Assembly: GCF_000220505.1 (NCBI RefSeq)
Contig: NZ_AFPJ01000012.1
Coordinates: 41,495-105,494, forward strand
Direction of reading: 5' to 3'
DNA length: 64,000 nt
Source: Microbulbifer agarilyticus S89
Lineage (GTDB): Bacteria; Pseudomonadota; Gammaproteobacteria; Pseudomonadales; Cellvibrionaceae
Every line of letters starts with the position of its first letter. Position 1 is the first letter of the stretch. Under the pieces are notes generated by a model that was not told where the DNA came from, made no database searches, and was given only the letters and a program-made list of their open reading frames with translations. Position numbers and translations under genes: made by a program. Shown here one piece after another: positions 1 through 10,134 of this stretch.

Positions 1-385
1 ACAAAATCGCTGGCGGCAGGGTGTCGAGGCCAACAATGGTGGTGGCGCCGGTTGTGGTCAGCCCGGAAATCGATTCAAAAATGGAGTCCACCACATTGAG
101 ATCGGGTGCAGGGCTGATAATTAGCGGCAGGGCACCGAAGCTACCCAGAATCAGCCAGAACAGCGAGGTGACGACGAAGCCGTCGCGGGTGCGCAGGTCT
201 TGTTTTAAGTCGTGCACCGGCAGCCACATCAGCAAGCCGGTGATCAGGGTGATGCCAAACGCAATGGAGAAGGCGACATGGGTGTCGTCGTCGTACCACA
301 GCGACACCCCAATGGGCGGCAGCAGGGTCAGGCTGAACACCGTCAGAAGTATGCCGAAGACTCGCGCTATGACTGCAAAACGCAT
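1..385 (-). CDS. trkH: Trk potassium uptake protein TrkH, partial (N-terminal part)
   Basis: This is the first 128 codons of a K+-transporting membrane subunit; the rest lies beyond the left edge. Translation from the ATG at 383-385 gives MRFAVIARVFGILL, then hydrophobic segments, and it ends in the first pore-loop region SISGLTTTGATT, the TrkH/KtrB selectivity-filter signature. TrkH forms the translocation channel in the inner membrane and is gated by the TrkA protein encoded 17 bases upstream. The order trkA-trkH on one strand supports co-transcription. Confidence 0.93.
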   Translation of the reverse strand, partial: MRFAVIARVFGILLTVFSLTLLPPIGVSLWYDDDTHVAFSIAFGITLITGLLMWLPVHDLKQDLRTRDGFVVTSLFWLILGSFGALPLIISPAPDLNVVDSIFESISGLTTTGATTIVGLDTLPPAIL

Positions 386-402
386 CTAATCGTGTCCCGA
401 CA

Positions 403-1788
403 TCAGAAGAAGCTAAAGCCGACCTGGAACAACTGTTCCACGTGGCGGGTGTGGCGGCGGTCGACCAGGAACACGATGACGTGGTCGTCGGTTTCCACCA
501 CGATGTTGTCGTGGGCAATCAGCACCTGACTTTCGCCGTCGCGCTCGCGCACGATGGCGCCGATACTGGCGCCCTCGGGCAGGTCGATGTCCTCAATTTT
601 CCTGCCCACAACTTTCGAGGTGCGGTTGTCGCCGTGGGCAATCACTTCGATCGCCTCTGCGGCACCACGGCGCAGGGAGTGCACGTTCACCATGTCACCG
701 CGACGCACATGGGTAAGCAGGCTGCCGATGGTGTTTTGCTGGGGGGAGATGGCAATATCGATTTCGCCGCCCTGTACCAGGTCCACATAGGCGCGGTTGT
801 TGATCAGTGCCATGACCTTGCGCGCGCCCAGTCGCTTCGCCAGCAGTGACGACATGATGTTGGCTTCATCGTCGTTGGTCAGCGCCAGGAATACATCGGT
901 GTCTTCGATGTTCTCTTCCAGCAGCAGGTCCTGGTCCGAGGCACTGCCGTGCAGCACGATGCTGTTGCTCAACTCTTCCGAGAGGAAGATACAGCGCTCG
1001 TGGCTCTGCTCGATGATTTTGACCGAGTAGCGGTTTTCCAGCTTGGTGGCCAGGCGCAGCCCGATATTGCCGCCGCCGGCGATGGTGATGCGCTTATAGC
1101 CCTGCTCGAGGCGCCGCAGTTCACTCATGACTGCGCGGATATCCTGCTTCGCAGCGATAAAGAAGACTTCGTCGCCGGCTTCAATCACGGTGGAGCCCTG
1201 CGGGATGATCGGGCTGTTGCGCCGATAGATGGCGGCAACGCGGGTGTCGACCTTGGGCATATGTTCGCGCAGGTAACGCAGCTGGTGCCCGACCAGCGGC
1301 CCGCCCTGTACGGCGCGCACGGCAACCAGCTGCACACGGCCATCGGCAAAATCGAGTACCTGCAGTGCGCCGGGATGCGCGATCAGCCGTGCGATGTATT
1401 CGGAGACGATCTGCTCGGGGCTGATAAGTACGTCGATGGGAATCGACTCGGTGGAAAACAGTTCGGGATATTGCAGATAGGCGGATGCGCGCACGCGGGC
1501 GATTTTGGTGGGTACGCGGAACAACGAGTGGGCAATCTGGCACGCGGCCATATTGGTTTCGTCGTTGTTGGTGACGGCGACGAGGATGTCGGCGTCTTCG
1601 ATGCCGGCTTCCTGCAGGATATCCGGGTGCGAGGCATGGCCTTCGACGACGCCGATATCGATCTTGTCGCGGAGCTCGCGCAGGGTTTTCTCGTTGCTGT
1701 CCACCAGAACAATGTCGTTGCGTTCCGAGGCGAGACTTTCCGCCAGTGACCCACCGACCTGGCCGGCGCCGAGAATAATGATTTTCAT
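403..1788 (-). CDS. trkA: Trk system potassium uptake regulatory protein TrkA
   Basis: Cytoplasmic NAD(H)-binding peripheral subunit of the Trk K+ transporter. The 461 residues match the family length and show the duplicated RCK layout. A first Rossmann motif [13 protein letters not shown] lies at about residues 7-19, followed by a TrkA-C domain. A second motif [15 protein letters not shown] lies at about 235-250, followed by a second TrkA-C domain. The gene sits between rsmB and trkH, the order seen in many gammaproteobacteria, but a 111-bp long-stem repeat lies in the 237-base gap to rsmB and may affect read-through. Confidence 0.97.
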   Translation of the reverse strand: MKIIILGAGQVGGSLAESLASERNDIVLVDSNEKTLRELRDKIDIGVVEGHASHPDILQEAGIEDADILVAVTNNDETNMAACQIAHSLFRVPTKIARVRASAYLQYPELFSTESIPIDVLISPEQIVSEYIARLIAHPGALQVLDFADGRVQLVAVRAVQGGPLVGHQLRYLREHMPKVDTRVAAIYRRNSPIIPQGSTVIEAGDEVFFIAAKQDIRAVMSELRRLEQGYKRITIAGGGNIGLRLATKLENRYSVKIIEQSHERCIFLSEELSNSIVLHGSASDQDLLLEENIEDTDVFLALTNDDEANIMSSLLAKRLGARKVMALINNRAYVDLVQGGEIDIAISPQQNTIGSLLTHVRRGDMVNVHSLRRGAAEAIEVIAHGDNRTSKVVGRKIEDIDLPEGASIGAIVRERDGESQVLIAHDNIVVETDDHVIVFLVDRRHTRHVEQLFQVGFSFF

Positions 1789-1858
1789 ATTATGCGATTG
1801 GGCCTTTGGCTTCTGGCCTTAGTGCCACCCGCTTTGTGGATTCTTTTGCGGGCGTGGC

Positions 1859-1969
1859 GGCTGGCCAACCGGTGCAGGATGTCAGGACCGCTGTAAACCC
1901 ATCCCTGGGCGCTTCGGCGCAAACATCCTGTTTGCGACGATCCTGACATCCTGCACCGGCTGACCAGCC
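1859..1969. repeat. Long-stem structured repeat, copy A
   Basis: Two 29-nt arms (1859-1887 and 1941-1969) are nearly perfect reverse complements. They enclose a 53-nt core with two small hairpins, CCCA-TCCC-TGGG and GCAAACA-TCC-TGTTTGC. The core resembles those of the copies at 4354-4465 (inverted) and 15088-15191, but the arm sequence is unique to this copy. It lies between rsmB and trkA on the same strand. Either DNA strand could fold into a very stable hairpin. A terminator or attenuator role, or a non-autonomous mobile element, are both possible. Confidence 0.85.
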
Positions 1970-2025
1970 TAAATTTTTACTCTTGTACTTCGTAAGCGCA
2001 CGGAGTCTGAGCAAACGTGGTTGGC

Positions 2026-3333
2026 TTACTGCGCCTGCTTTTCCAGCTTTGCGTAATAAAACCCATCGCCTGCATGGAGACCTGGCAGCAACTGCATACC
2101 GACTTCCTGCGGCAATCCCCAGGGCTCCCCGTGCAACAACTGCGGCGTATTGTCCCTCGCATCCGGTGTCTCCGCAACGAAGCGTGCCACTTGAGCGCTG
2201 TTTTCCTCCGGCAGTATGGAACATGTGGCGTAAAGGAGTGTGCCGCCAGGTTTCAAAAGGCGCCACATTGCACGCAGGATTTTGCCCTGCAGCGCGGCAA
2301 GCTCCTGAATATCTTCCGGGCGTCGCAGTAGCTTGATGTCCGGGTTGCGCCGGATCACGCCGGTGGCGGAGCAGGGGGCGTCGAGCAGGATTCGGTCGAA
2401 GGGTTCGCCGTCCCACCAGTGCTCGGGTTCGGCGGCGTCGGCGCAGATGATCTGCGCGCCGATGCCGAGGCGCTCGAGGTTTTCGATGACGCGGTCGAGG
2501 CGCTCTTCTTCAATATCCAGGGCGCTGAGGTCGAGGTCTGGCTGCAGCTCCAGCAGGTGGCAGGTTTTGCCACCAGGGGCGGCGCAGGCGTCGAGCACGC
2601 GCTCACCGGGCTGCGGATCCAGCAACGGCGCGGCGAGTTGTGCGGATTGGTCCTGCACACTGACGAGTCCGTCTTCGAAGCCGGGCAGGCGGCTGACCGC
2701 TACCGGGCTCTCCAGGATCAGGCCCGCTGCGGAGAAGGTGCAGGGCTCGGCATTGATGCCGGTATCTTGCAGTTGTTGCAGATAGTCCGCGCGGCTGATT
2801 TGCGATCGATTCACCCGCAGGCTCATCGGCGGGTTTTCGTTATTGGCCGTGAAGATGGCGCGCGCTTCAGCGCCCCAGGCGGCTTTCACGGCCTGTTGCA
2901 GCCATTCCGGGTGCGCCGAGCTGAACTGGGGATTGCCGGAGAGTTTGCGAGTGAGTGCTTCCTTATTACGCAGAGCATTGCGCAGCACGCCATTCACCAC
3001 ACCGGTGGCGTGGCCGAGTTTGATCGCGCGGGCCGCTTCCACGGTCGCGGCAATCGCCGCGTGGTCGGGAATGCGCGTGTATTCCAGCTGGTACAGGCCC
3101 ACCAGCATCAGCGCTTCCAGCTCTTCATCCTTTACCGGCTTGCGCAGCAGTTTGTTGAGCATCAGCTCCAGACGCGGCGCGAAGCGCGCGGTGCCATAAC
3201 AGAGTTCGCGCAGCAGCGAACGGTCTTTCTCGTCGACCTGTTTTTCCGCCCACGGCAGCAAGCGCTGCAGGGAGCCGCGGTCCTGGTACAGGCGCGCGAT
3301 TACACGCGCCGCCAGAGCTCTTGGATCATTCAT
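2026..3333 (-). CDS. rsmB: 16S rRNA (cytosine(967)-C(5))-methyltransferase RsmB
   Basis: Methylates C967 of 16S rRNA with S-adenosylmethionine. The 435-residue protein has an N-terminal NusB-like RNA-binding half and a C-terminal Rossmann methyltransferase. The SAM-binding motif is [15 protein letters not shown], and the two conserved cysteines are in [15 protein letters not shown] and [11 protein letters not shown]. The ATG at 3331-3333 ([10 protein letters not shown]) was chosen over an in-frame codon 30 bases further upstream because it has GGGAG 6 bases ahead and matches family N-termini. The start overlaps the fmt stop by 8 bases, indicating translational coupling. Confidence 0.96.
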   Translation of the reverse strand: MNDPRALAARVIARLYQDRGSLQRLLPWAEKQVDEKDRSLLRELCYGTARFAPRLELMLNKLLRKPVKDEELEALMLVGLYQLEYTRIPDHAAIAATVEAARAIKLGHATGVVNGVLRNALRNKEALTRKLSGNPQFSSAHPEWLQQAVKAAWGAEARAIFTANNENPPMSLRVNRSQISRADYLQQLQDTGINAEPCTFSAAGLILESPVAVSRLPGFEDGLVSVQDQSAQLAAPLLDPQPGERVLDACAAPGGKTCHLLELQPDLDLSALDIEEERLDRVIENLERLGIGAQIICADAAEPEHWWDGEPFDRILLDAPCSATGVIRRNPDIKLLRRPEDIQELAALQGKILRAMWRLLKPGGTLLYATCSILPEENSAQVARFVAETPDARDNTPQLLHGEPWGLPQEVGMQLLPGLHAGDGFYYAKLEKQAQ

Positions 3334-4294
3334 CGGCTGCTCCCAAGGTGATGCCCGCGGCAAACAGATCGCGGTAACCTTTTAATAGCTCCGCCACCGG
3401 CAGTGCCTTCTTGCCCGGCAATTGTAGTTGCGTCAGGCGCAGCGCCTCGCGGCCACAGGCAACCAGGATGCCCTCATCGTCGGCGCTGAGAATGGTCCCC
3501 GGGCTGTCGTTATGGCAGCCCTGTTCCAGCTTCGCTGCGTAAACCCGCAGTCGCTGTGGCATGCCCTTGTTGTCCCGATACTCGGTCCAGCACACCGGGA
3601 ACGGATTGAATGCCCGCACCAGGCGCTCCAGCTCTGTCGCCGGACGGCTCCAGTCCAGGCGCGCCTCTTCTTTAGTAATCTTGCCCGCGTAATTGGCCAG
3701 CGCATCGTCCTGCACCTGCGGCTTCGCGGTGCCGCTCTCAAGCATGGCCAGCGCTTCCAGTAACGCCGGCCCGCCGAGCCCGGCCAGCTTGTCGTGCAGG
3801 CTGCCACCGGTCTCGCCCGCGGCAAGCGGCGTGCGCGCCTCCACCAGCACCGGACCGGTATCCAGCCCCGCCTCCATTTGCATAATCGCCACGCCACTCT
3901 CCGCATCGCCGGCTTCCACCGCCCGCTGAATCGGCGCTGCACCGCGCCAGCGCGGCAACAGGGATGCGTGCACGTTCACACAGCCAAGCCGCGGTGTGTC
4001 CAGCACCACCTGCGGCAGAATCAAGCCGTACGCCACCACCACCATCAGCTCCGCATTCAGCGCCGCCAGTTCCTGTTGCGCCTGTTCGTCGCGCAACGAC
4101 AGGGGCTGATACACCGGGATCTCGTGTTCCAGCGCCAGCTGCTTCACCGGGCTCGCCAACAGCTTCTTGCCACGGCCCGCGGGGCGGTCTGGCTGGCTAT
4201 ACACGGCGATGACGTTGTGTTCGTTATCGAGCAGGGTTTGCAGGTGGACGGCAGCAAAATCGGGGGTGCCGGCAAAGATGATGTTGAGGCTCAT
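3326..4294 (-). CDS. fmt: Methionyl-tRNA formyltransferase
   Basis: Formylates initiator Met-tRNA using 10-formyl-THF. The 322 residues are the family length. The N-terminal formyltransferase domain begins [18 protein letters not shown] and carries the [17 protein letters not shown] motif with the catalytic Asn-His-Asp environment. A C-terminal OB-fold domain follows from about residue 205. It is the middle gene of def-fmt-rsmB. Unusually, about 200 bases containing a long-stem repeat separate it from def, which in many relatives is directly adjacent. Confidence 0.97.
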   Translation of the reverse strand: MSLNIIFAGTPDFAAVHLQTLLDNEHNVIAVYSQPDRPAGRGKKLLASPVKQLALEHEIPVYQPLSLRDEQAQQELAALNAELMVVVAYGLILPQVVLDTPRLGCVNVHASLLPRWRGAAPIQRAVEAGDAESGVAIMQMEAGLDTGPVLVEARTPLAAGETGGSLHDKLAGLGGPALLEALAMLESGTAKPQVQDDALANYAGKITKEEARLDWSRPATELERLVRAFNPFPVCWTEYRDNKGMPQRLRVYAAKLEQGCHNDSPGTILSADDEGILVACGREALRLTQLQLPGKKALPVAELLKGYRDLFAAGITLGAADE

Positions 4295-4353
4295 GAATAC
4301 TCTTTGGTAATGGGCGAGCGGACGGGTAGCGATGTCCGATAGGCAGAACTGAA

Positions 4354-4465
4354 GGCTAAGTGCTGGGTGCCTGTTTTCAGAAGCGTCGGCAACAGGGATG
4401 TTGCCGACGCAGCGTACAGGGATGTATCTACAGCGGTTCTGAAAACAGGCACCCGGTGCTTAGCC
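4354..4465. repeat. Long-stem structured repeat, copy B
   Basis: The 29-nt arms 4354-4382 and 4437-4465 are reverse complements with about two mismatches. The 54-nt core holds the hairpins GCGTCGGCAACA-GGGA-TGTTGCCGACGC and TACA-GGGA-TGTA. Read on the minus strand the core matches copy A (CCGCTGTA, then CATCCCTG, then a second ACATCCCTGT hairpin), so this copy is inverted relative to A on the plus strand. The outer arms share no sequence with those of A or C. It separates def from fmt. Confidence 0.85.
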
Positions 4466-4495
4466 GCCAATGGGCCGGGCAAGAACTGCCTGGGA

Positions 4496-5002
4496 TCAGG
4501 CGCGCTGGCGGTGCGCTTTTTCCAGTTTGGAGCGAATACGATTGCGCTTTAGTGGCGAGATGTAATCTACGAACAGCTTGCCATCGAGGTGGTCGATCTC
4601 GTGCTGGATACAGACCGCCAGCAACCCCTCGGCTTCCAGCGCGTACGTCTCACCGTTGCGATCCAGTGCCTTCAGGCGGATCTTGCGCGGGCGCTCTACC
4701 TTCTCATAGAAGCCCGGCACCGACAGACAGCCCTCATCGTACTTGTGGATTTCCGGATCCAGCACCTCAACCTCAGGGTTGATCAGCACCAGAGGCTCAC
4801 TCTGATCTTCCGACACATCAATCACCACAATGCGCTCATGGACATTGATCTGCGTCGCCGCCAGGCCAACACCTGGCGCCTCATACATGGTTTCAAACAT
4901 GGCTTCGATGAGTGTGCGGTGATCGTCCGTCACCTCTGCAACAGGCTCTGCAACCTTGCGCAAGCGGGGATCGGGGAATTCAAGGATTTCCAGTTTGGCC
5001 AT
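4496..5002 (-). CDS. def: Peptide deformylase
   Basis: Removes the N-formyl group from nascent proteins; a metalloenzyme, usually Fe2+. The 168-residue protein shows all three family motifs: GVGLAATQ (motif 1, about residues 45-52), EGCLSVPG with the metal-ligand Cys (motif 2, about 90-97), and QHEIDHLDG with both ligand histidines (motif 3, about 133-141). It is the first gene of the minus-strand def-fmt-rsmB group and is divergent from the LysM gene across a 303-base gap. Confidence 0.97.
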   Translation of the reverse strand: MAKLEILEFPDPRLRKVAEPVAEVTDDHRTLIEAMFETMYEAPGVGLAATQINVHERIVVIDVSEDQSEPLVLINPEVEVLDPEIHKYDEGCLSVPGFYEKVERPRKIRLKALDRNGETYALEAEGLLAVCIQHEIDHLDGKLFVDYISPLKRNRIRSKLEKAHRQRA

Positions 5003-5305
5003 AACACCTGTGACAAACTTCTAGTCTTAGTGGAACTTGCGCTGATAACATAATGATCGCGCTTGAAATTTGCTGAACTGGGGGAGAGTTTTTGCACCCT
5101 GGCGAAACCGCCAGCTGGCGTCTTTAGCCCCCACTTTGCCGCGCGTGGTCATTAGCACTAGCAGACCTCTGTCTGGTAGTGCAGCCACCGCCGGGCTCAG
5201 CGCTGACAGATTATAGCGATATAAAACCTCAGCGATAGCCGTATAAAGAATCAGCAGACTGGATGGCCAATAGCGTTAGCGATAAAAAAGCATAGGAATG
5301 CTTCC
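5003..5305. other. Divergent intergenic region between def and the LysM gene
   Basis: These 303 bases should hold promoters for both directions. AT-rich tracts resembling -10 elements occur near 5213-5245 (TTATAGCGATATAAAA and GTATAAAG), but no convincing -35/-10 pair could be fixed for either gene. No RNA gene or repeat was recognised. Confidence 0.4.
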
Positions 5306-6373
5306 ATGAAAAAAATAATACTGGCCGCCGCCGCAACCCTGCTGGCGACCTTTGGCTTGCATGCACAAGATACGCTGCTGAAGCCCGACCATCCGGACAC
5401 CTATACCGTCCAGAAGGGCGACACCCTGTGGGATATCTCCGGGCGCTTCCTGTCCCAACCGTGGTTCTGGCCAGAAATCTGGCAGGTAAACCCGCAGGTT
5501 GAGAACCCGCACCTGATCTACCCGGGCGACCGCCTCAACCTGGTCTACGTTGACGGCCAGCCGCGGCTCGAGCTCGAGCGCGCGCCTACTGCCTACCGGT
5601 TGAGCCCCGCCAGCAACAACCGCCTTGGCCCCTCCGTGCGCCGCGAACCCATTGATACCGCGATCCCCGCCATTCCGCTGGATGCCATCAATGCCTTTCT
5701 GTCGCGCACCCGTATCGTCGGCCCCAATGCCTTCCGCGGCGTACCCTACGTAATTTCCGGGCAGGACCAGCGCATCCTGATGGGCGCCGGTGAAAAAGTA
5801 TACGCGCGCGGCGATTTCCGCGAGCCACTGCCGTCTTACGGTGTGTATCGCCCGGGCCCGGTCTACGCCGACCCATTCACCGGTGAGGAGCTGGGCCAGC
5901 AGGCCCTGGATGTTGCCTCCGTAGACCTGCGCCAGCTGGATGTGGACAACGCCAACAGCGAATTCGCCGTGGCCACCCTGGACGTGACCCGCAGCAGCCG
6001 CGATATGCGTCTCGAAGACCGCTTGCTGCCGGTAGAAGAACGCGCGATTGCCGCACTGTTCCAGCCAAGTGCACCGCTAGTGCCCGTGGATGGCGTCATT
6101 CTCGGTGTGGAAGAGGGTGTCACCCAGGTTGCCAAATACGACGTGGTTGCCATCAACCGCGGCCTGCGTGAAGGCCTGGAGCCTGGCAACGTGCTGGCGA
6201 TCTACAAGCGCGGTGCCACTGTGCGCGACCGTATCGCCCGCCAGAATGTGAAACTGCCGGACGAGCGCGCCGGTGTGCTGATGGTTTTCCGCAGCTTCGA
6301 AAAAATGAGCCTCGGCCTGGTGCTGGAAGCCGAAAAGCCGCTGGCAGTAATGGATCTGGTGCGCAACCCCTAG
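5306..6373 (+). CDS. Exported LysM peptidoglycan-binding domain protein
   Basis: A 355-residue exported protein. The N-terminus (MKKIILAAAATLLATFGLHAQ) is a clear Sec signal peptide ending near residue 20. A LysM domain follows at about residues 32-80 (YTVQKGDTLWDISGRFL, PEIWQVNPQVENPHLIYPGDRL). The remaining 270 residues have no recognised catalytic motif. A LysM gene directly upstream of dprA is a conserved arrangement in Pseudomonas-like bacteria. The likely role is peptidoglycan-associated in the periplasm; the molecular function is unknown. Confidence 0.9.
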   Translation: MKKIILAAAATLLATFGLHAQDTLLKPDHPDTYTVQKGDTLWDISGRFLSQPWFWPEIWQVNPQVENPHLIYPGDRLNLVYVDGQPRLELERAPTAYRLSPASNNRLGPSVRREPIDTAIPAIPLDAINAFLSRTRIVGPNAFRGVPYVISGQDQRILMGAGEKVYARGDFREPLPSYGVYRPGPVYADPFTGEELGQQALDVASVDLRQLDVDNANSEFAVATLDVTRSSRDMRLEDRLLPVEERAIAALFQPSAPLVPVDGVILGVEEGVTQVAKYDVVAINRGLREGLEPGNVLAIYKRGATVRDRIARQNVKLPDERAGVLMVFRSFEKMSLGLVLEAEKPLAVMDLVRNP

Positions 6374-6381
6374 GAATCACT

Positions 6382-6504
6382 GAAAAACTACTGCGCGGTC
6401 GCCTGACGGCGGCCGGCGGTGCTCACAATCCTCACGTACTTTAAGTACGCTCCGGTTGTTGCGCTCCGGCGGCCACCACCAGCCAACCGCTCGCTACGTT
6501 TTTC
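6382..6504. repeat. Imperfect palindromic intergenic element
   Basis: About 123 bases are arranged symmetrically around GTACTTTAAGTAC (6436-6448). The outer arms start GAAAAACTACTGCGCGGTCG on the plus strand and GAAAAACGTAGCGAGCGGTT on the minus strand. The inner arms carry GCCGGCGG and CCGGCGGC blocks. This is the style of dispersed palindromic repeats often seen in Pseudomonas- and Alteromonas-like genomes (a general recollection, not a database match). It fills the gap between the LysM gene and dprA, and is unrelated in sequence to the long-stem repeats. Confidence 0.65.
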
Positions 6505-6556
6505 TGCGACTCCTTCAATCCCAAAGCTCTACTGAACAACATTTACGGCAAATCGC

Positions 6557-7711
6557 ATGGATGCGTTGACCGCGACTCTCTCTCTGCTGCGGCTGGAGGG
6601 CATTGGCCCCAGTCTGTACTGGCAACTGGTGGAGCAATTTGGCTCCGCCGAAGCCGCTCTCCGGCAGCCTGCCACCCATTTCCCCCGCAAATTACCGGAG
6701 CGCGCCCGCACCCAGCTGGCCGAATACCAGCGTCTGGGCTGCGATAGTGAACTGGCGCAATGGGCACTCGCTGAACGCCAGCGTTGTGTGGAAAACTGCA
6801 TCTATCTGCTGCATTGCGATGATGAAAGCTATCCGTCATTGCTGCGCCAAATCGACCGTCCACCCCCCGTTCTGTATATCACCGGAGATCCCCTGGCGCT
6901 GTCCCTGCCGCAGATCGCCGTGGTTGGGGCGCGCCGCGCCAGTCGCGCGGGTCTCGACAATGCCGAGGCTTTTTCTGCAGACCTCGCTGCCGCTGGCTTC
7001 GCGATTACCTCAGGCCTCGCCCTTGGGGTCGACGCCATGGCACACAAGGGCGCGTTACGTGGCGCCGGCAAAACGATCGCCGTGCTGGGCACTGGTGTGG
7101 ATCGTATTTACCCGCAGCGCAATACGGCTCTGGCGGAACAGATATTGGAGTCGGGTGGCGCGCTGGTAAGTGAAATGCCGTTGGCCAGCGCACCGGAACC
7201 AGGCAATTTCCCTCGTCGCAACCGGATTATCTCCGGCCTGAGCCTGGGCATCCTGCTGGTGGAGGCTGCGGTGCGTTCCGGCTCGCTGATTACCGCGCGC
7301 CTGGCGCTGGAGCAGAATCGCGAGGTGTTCGCGATCCCCGGTTCTGTGCACAACCCCATGGCGCGCGGTTGTCACCACATGATCAAGCACGGTGCCCACC
7401 TGGTGGAGACAAGTGCGGATATCGTGGCGGAACTTGGTGGATTGTTAGCGGGCATGGCGCAGCAGCCATCCTTGTTTGAACAGACTGCCGTCACCGAAAC
7501 AAATCTGCCGCCGGCGCAGCGCAACCTTATTGTCGCCCTCGGTGGTGATCCGCGCAGCATCGAACAGCTGGCCCGCGACACCGGCGGCGACACTGGTGAG
7601 CTGATGGCGAGCCTGTTGCAAATGGAGCTGGAAGGGCTGGTGGAGCAGCTCCCCGGTGGCTACCAGCTAACCGGCAGTGGCGCCAAAGCCCTCGCCGGGC
7701 TGGTGGAGTGA
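6557..7711 (+). CDS. dprA: DNA-processing protein DprA
   Basis: Binds incoming single-stranded DNA and loads RecA during natural transformation. The 384-residue protein has an N-terminal helical segment, then the Rossmann-like core with AVVGARRASRAG, GLALGVDAMAHKGAL, VLGTGVDRIYPQRN, SEMP and GNFPRRNRIISGLS, and a C-terminal winged-helix tail (from about residue 320) typical of proteobacterial DprA. It follows the LysM gene and precedes tsaC, a common gammaproteobacterial order. Confidence 0.96.
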   Translation: MDALTATLSLLRLEGIGPSLYWQLVEQFGSAEAALRQPATHFPRKLPERARTQLAEYQRLGCDSELAQWALAERQRCVENCIYLLHCDDESYPSLLRQIDRPPPVLYITGDPLALSLPQIAVVGARRASRAGLDNAEAFSADLAAAGFAITSGLALGVDAMAHKGALRGAGKTIAVLGTGVDRIYPQRNTALAEQILESGGALVSEMPLASAPEPGNFPRRNRIISGLSLGILLVEAAVRSGSLITARLALEQNREVFAIPGSVHNPMARGCHHMIKHGAHLVETSADIVAELGGLLAGMAQQPSLFEQTAVTETNLPPAQRNLIVALGGDPRSIEQLARDTGGDTGELMASLLQMELEGLVEQLPGGYQLTGSGAKALAGLVE

Positions 7712-7958
7712 GCACTGCTGGTTCGTTAGCCGCGTGGATTTGCTTCCTGTTGGATCCGGGTAGGATACTGCGGCGGCATGAGTGCGCCGCGAAATCCACC
7801 CACCTTGTCTAGGCTGGTAGTATTCGATAAATTGCGGCGCTGCCACCAGGCGACCCTCTGATACTGTTGCCCATTGCGGTGCGTATGGAAAAGTATCGGG
7901 GCGTTTACCCCGGCGCGCTGGCCGCGTCTTCCGCTTGCTGACCCAAAGAGTCCCAGCC

Positions 7959-8585
7959 TTGTCAGAGAACATCACCTCCGTTACCGCCGTCGACGATACC
8001 GCAACGACCCATACACCGAATTTGCCTGGCGCCGGCATCAGCTTGGCAAGCGCCGCGCGCATTATTGCCGCCGGCGGCGTGATCGCGCACCCGACCGAGT
8101 CCGTTTGGGGCCTTGCCTGTGATCCCAATAATGCGGACGCGGTGCAGCGCCTGCTGCGCTTGAAAAATCGTCCACTGGAAAAAGGGCTGATACTGGTATC
8201 CGGCGACGTGAACCACTTCTCCGCCTTGCTTCACAATCTATCCGGTGACCAGCGCGCACGGATCGATGCCACCTGGCCGGGGCCGGTTACCTGGCTGGTA
8301 CCGCATTTTGACCAGATACCGCCGTGGGTCAGCGGTGTGCACCACAGTGTCGCCCTGCGTCATACCAACCACCCGTTCACCGCGGCACTGTCGCGGGCCT
8401 TTGGTGGTCCAATTGTGTCGACCTCCGCCAACCCGGCGGGCTGCCAGCCAGCGCGCCACAAATTCCAGGTGCTGCGTTACTTTGGCGATGCGTTGGATTT
8501 TATTGGCGGCGGCAGTACCGGTGGGCGCGCCTCCCCCAGCGAAATTCGCGACGCTTCCAGTGGTCGCATTGTGCGTGCGGGATAA
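7959..8585 (+). CDS. tsaC: L-threonylcarbamoyladenylate synthase (TsaC/Sua5/YrdC family)
   Basis: Makes threonylcarbamoyl-AMP from threonine, bicarbonate and ATP for the t6A37 modification of ANN-decoding tRNAs. Family motifs are GGVIAHPTESVWGLACDP, KNRPLEKGLILV, TWPGPVTWLVP and FGGPIVSTSANPAG. The length fits the short TsaC form without the Sua5 C-terminal domain. There is no ATG near the domain start. The TTG at 7959 is preferred because AAAGAG lies about 9 bases upstream; an in-frame TTG at 7935 is the alternative. Confidence 0.93.
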   Translation: MSENITSVTAVDDTATTHTPNLPGAGISLASAARIIAAGGVIAHPTESVWGLACDPNNADAVQRLLRLKNRPLEKGLILVSGDVNHFSALLHNLSGDQRARIDATWPGPVTWLVPHFDQIPPWVSGVHHSVALRHTNHPFTAALSRAFGGPIVSTSANPAGCQPARHKFQVLRYFGDALDFIGGGSTGGRASPSEIRDASSGRIVRAG

Positions 8586-8629
8586 GCCCGCAACACGTTT
8601 GATAGAAAAACTTATTACTAGCGAAATAA

Positions 8630-9550
<921 letters not shown>

Positions 9551-9603
9551 AACGCTTTGCCGGAGTCATAGGTTGTGGAGCTGCTGTAAAAAGAGGTAAC
9601 GAA

Positions 9604-10035
9604 ATGCACAAGGCTCGTCTCGAAGACATCAATAAATTATTTCTCGAATACCGCCGGCTGTTCGAGGCGCGCGACGCCGAGCAGATCGCGGATTTTTACC
9701 GGTTCCCTCTGCACTACCATTTCTCCGATGGCAAAAAATCCCAGTTGGACCGGGACTATTTTATTGATCGGGTGGAGAAACTGTTGAAGCTCTATCAGAA
9801 ACTGGGCGTAACCCAGATTGTCGGTGCGGTAACCGATGTGATTGAGTTGAACGAAAACGCGAGCCTCGCCACCCTGAATTGGATATTGCTCGACGCTCGT
9901 GGTGAAAAGCCGAAGCAGGTATATAGTGCCAGCACCCGCTATCTGGTGAGTGAATACCAGGGTGAACTGAAAATCGATAGCCTGATTGGCGTCGACGAAA
10001 CCGTGCAGGTGCGCAAGGCACTGCGCGCACTGTAA
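9604..10035 (+). CDS. NTF2-like (SnoaL-type) small protein of unknown function
   Basis: A 143-residue soluble protein without signal peptide or membrane segment. The N-terminal pattern (a long helix, then FEARDAEQIADFYRFPLHYHFSDGKK) and the alternating beta-strand C-terminal half resemble the NTF2-like cone fold used by many small enzymes and binding proteins. No catalytic residue can be assigned. AGAGGTAAC lies just ahead of the ATG. It sits between hemF and aroE, and its role is unknown. Confidence 0.75.
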   Translation: MHKARLEDINKLFLEYRRLFEARDAEQIADFYRFPLHYHFSDGKKSQLDRDYFIDRVEKLLKLYQKLGVTQIVGAVTDVIELNENASLATLNWILLDARGEKPKQVYSASTRYLVSEYQGELKIDSLIGVDETVQVRKALRAL

Positions 10036-10134
10036 TGACATGACTTGTAACGATACACACGGAACGCATAGCAATTAATTGCGCTGTTAACCAGCAGGCG
10101 CTGCGCAACATAACAAATGAGATTCAGGTTACTT

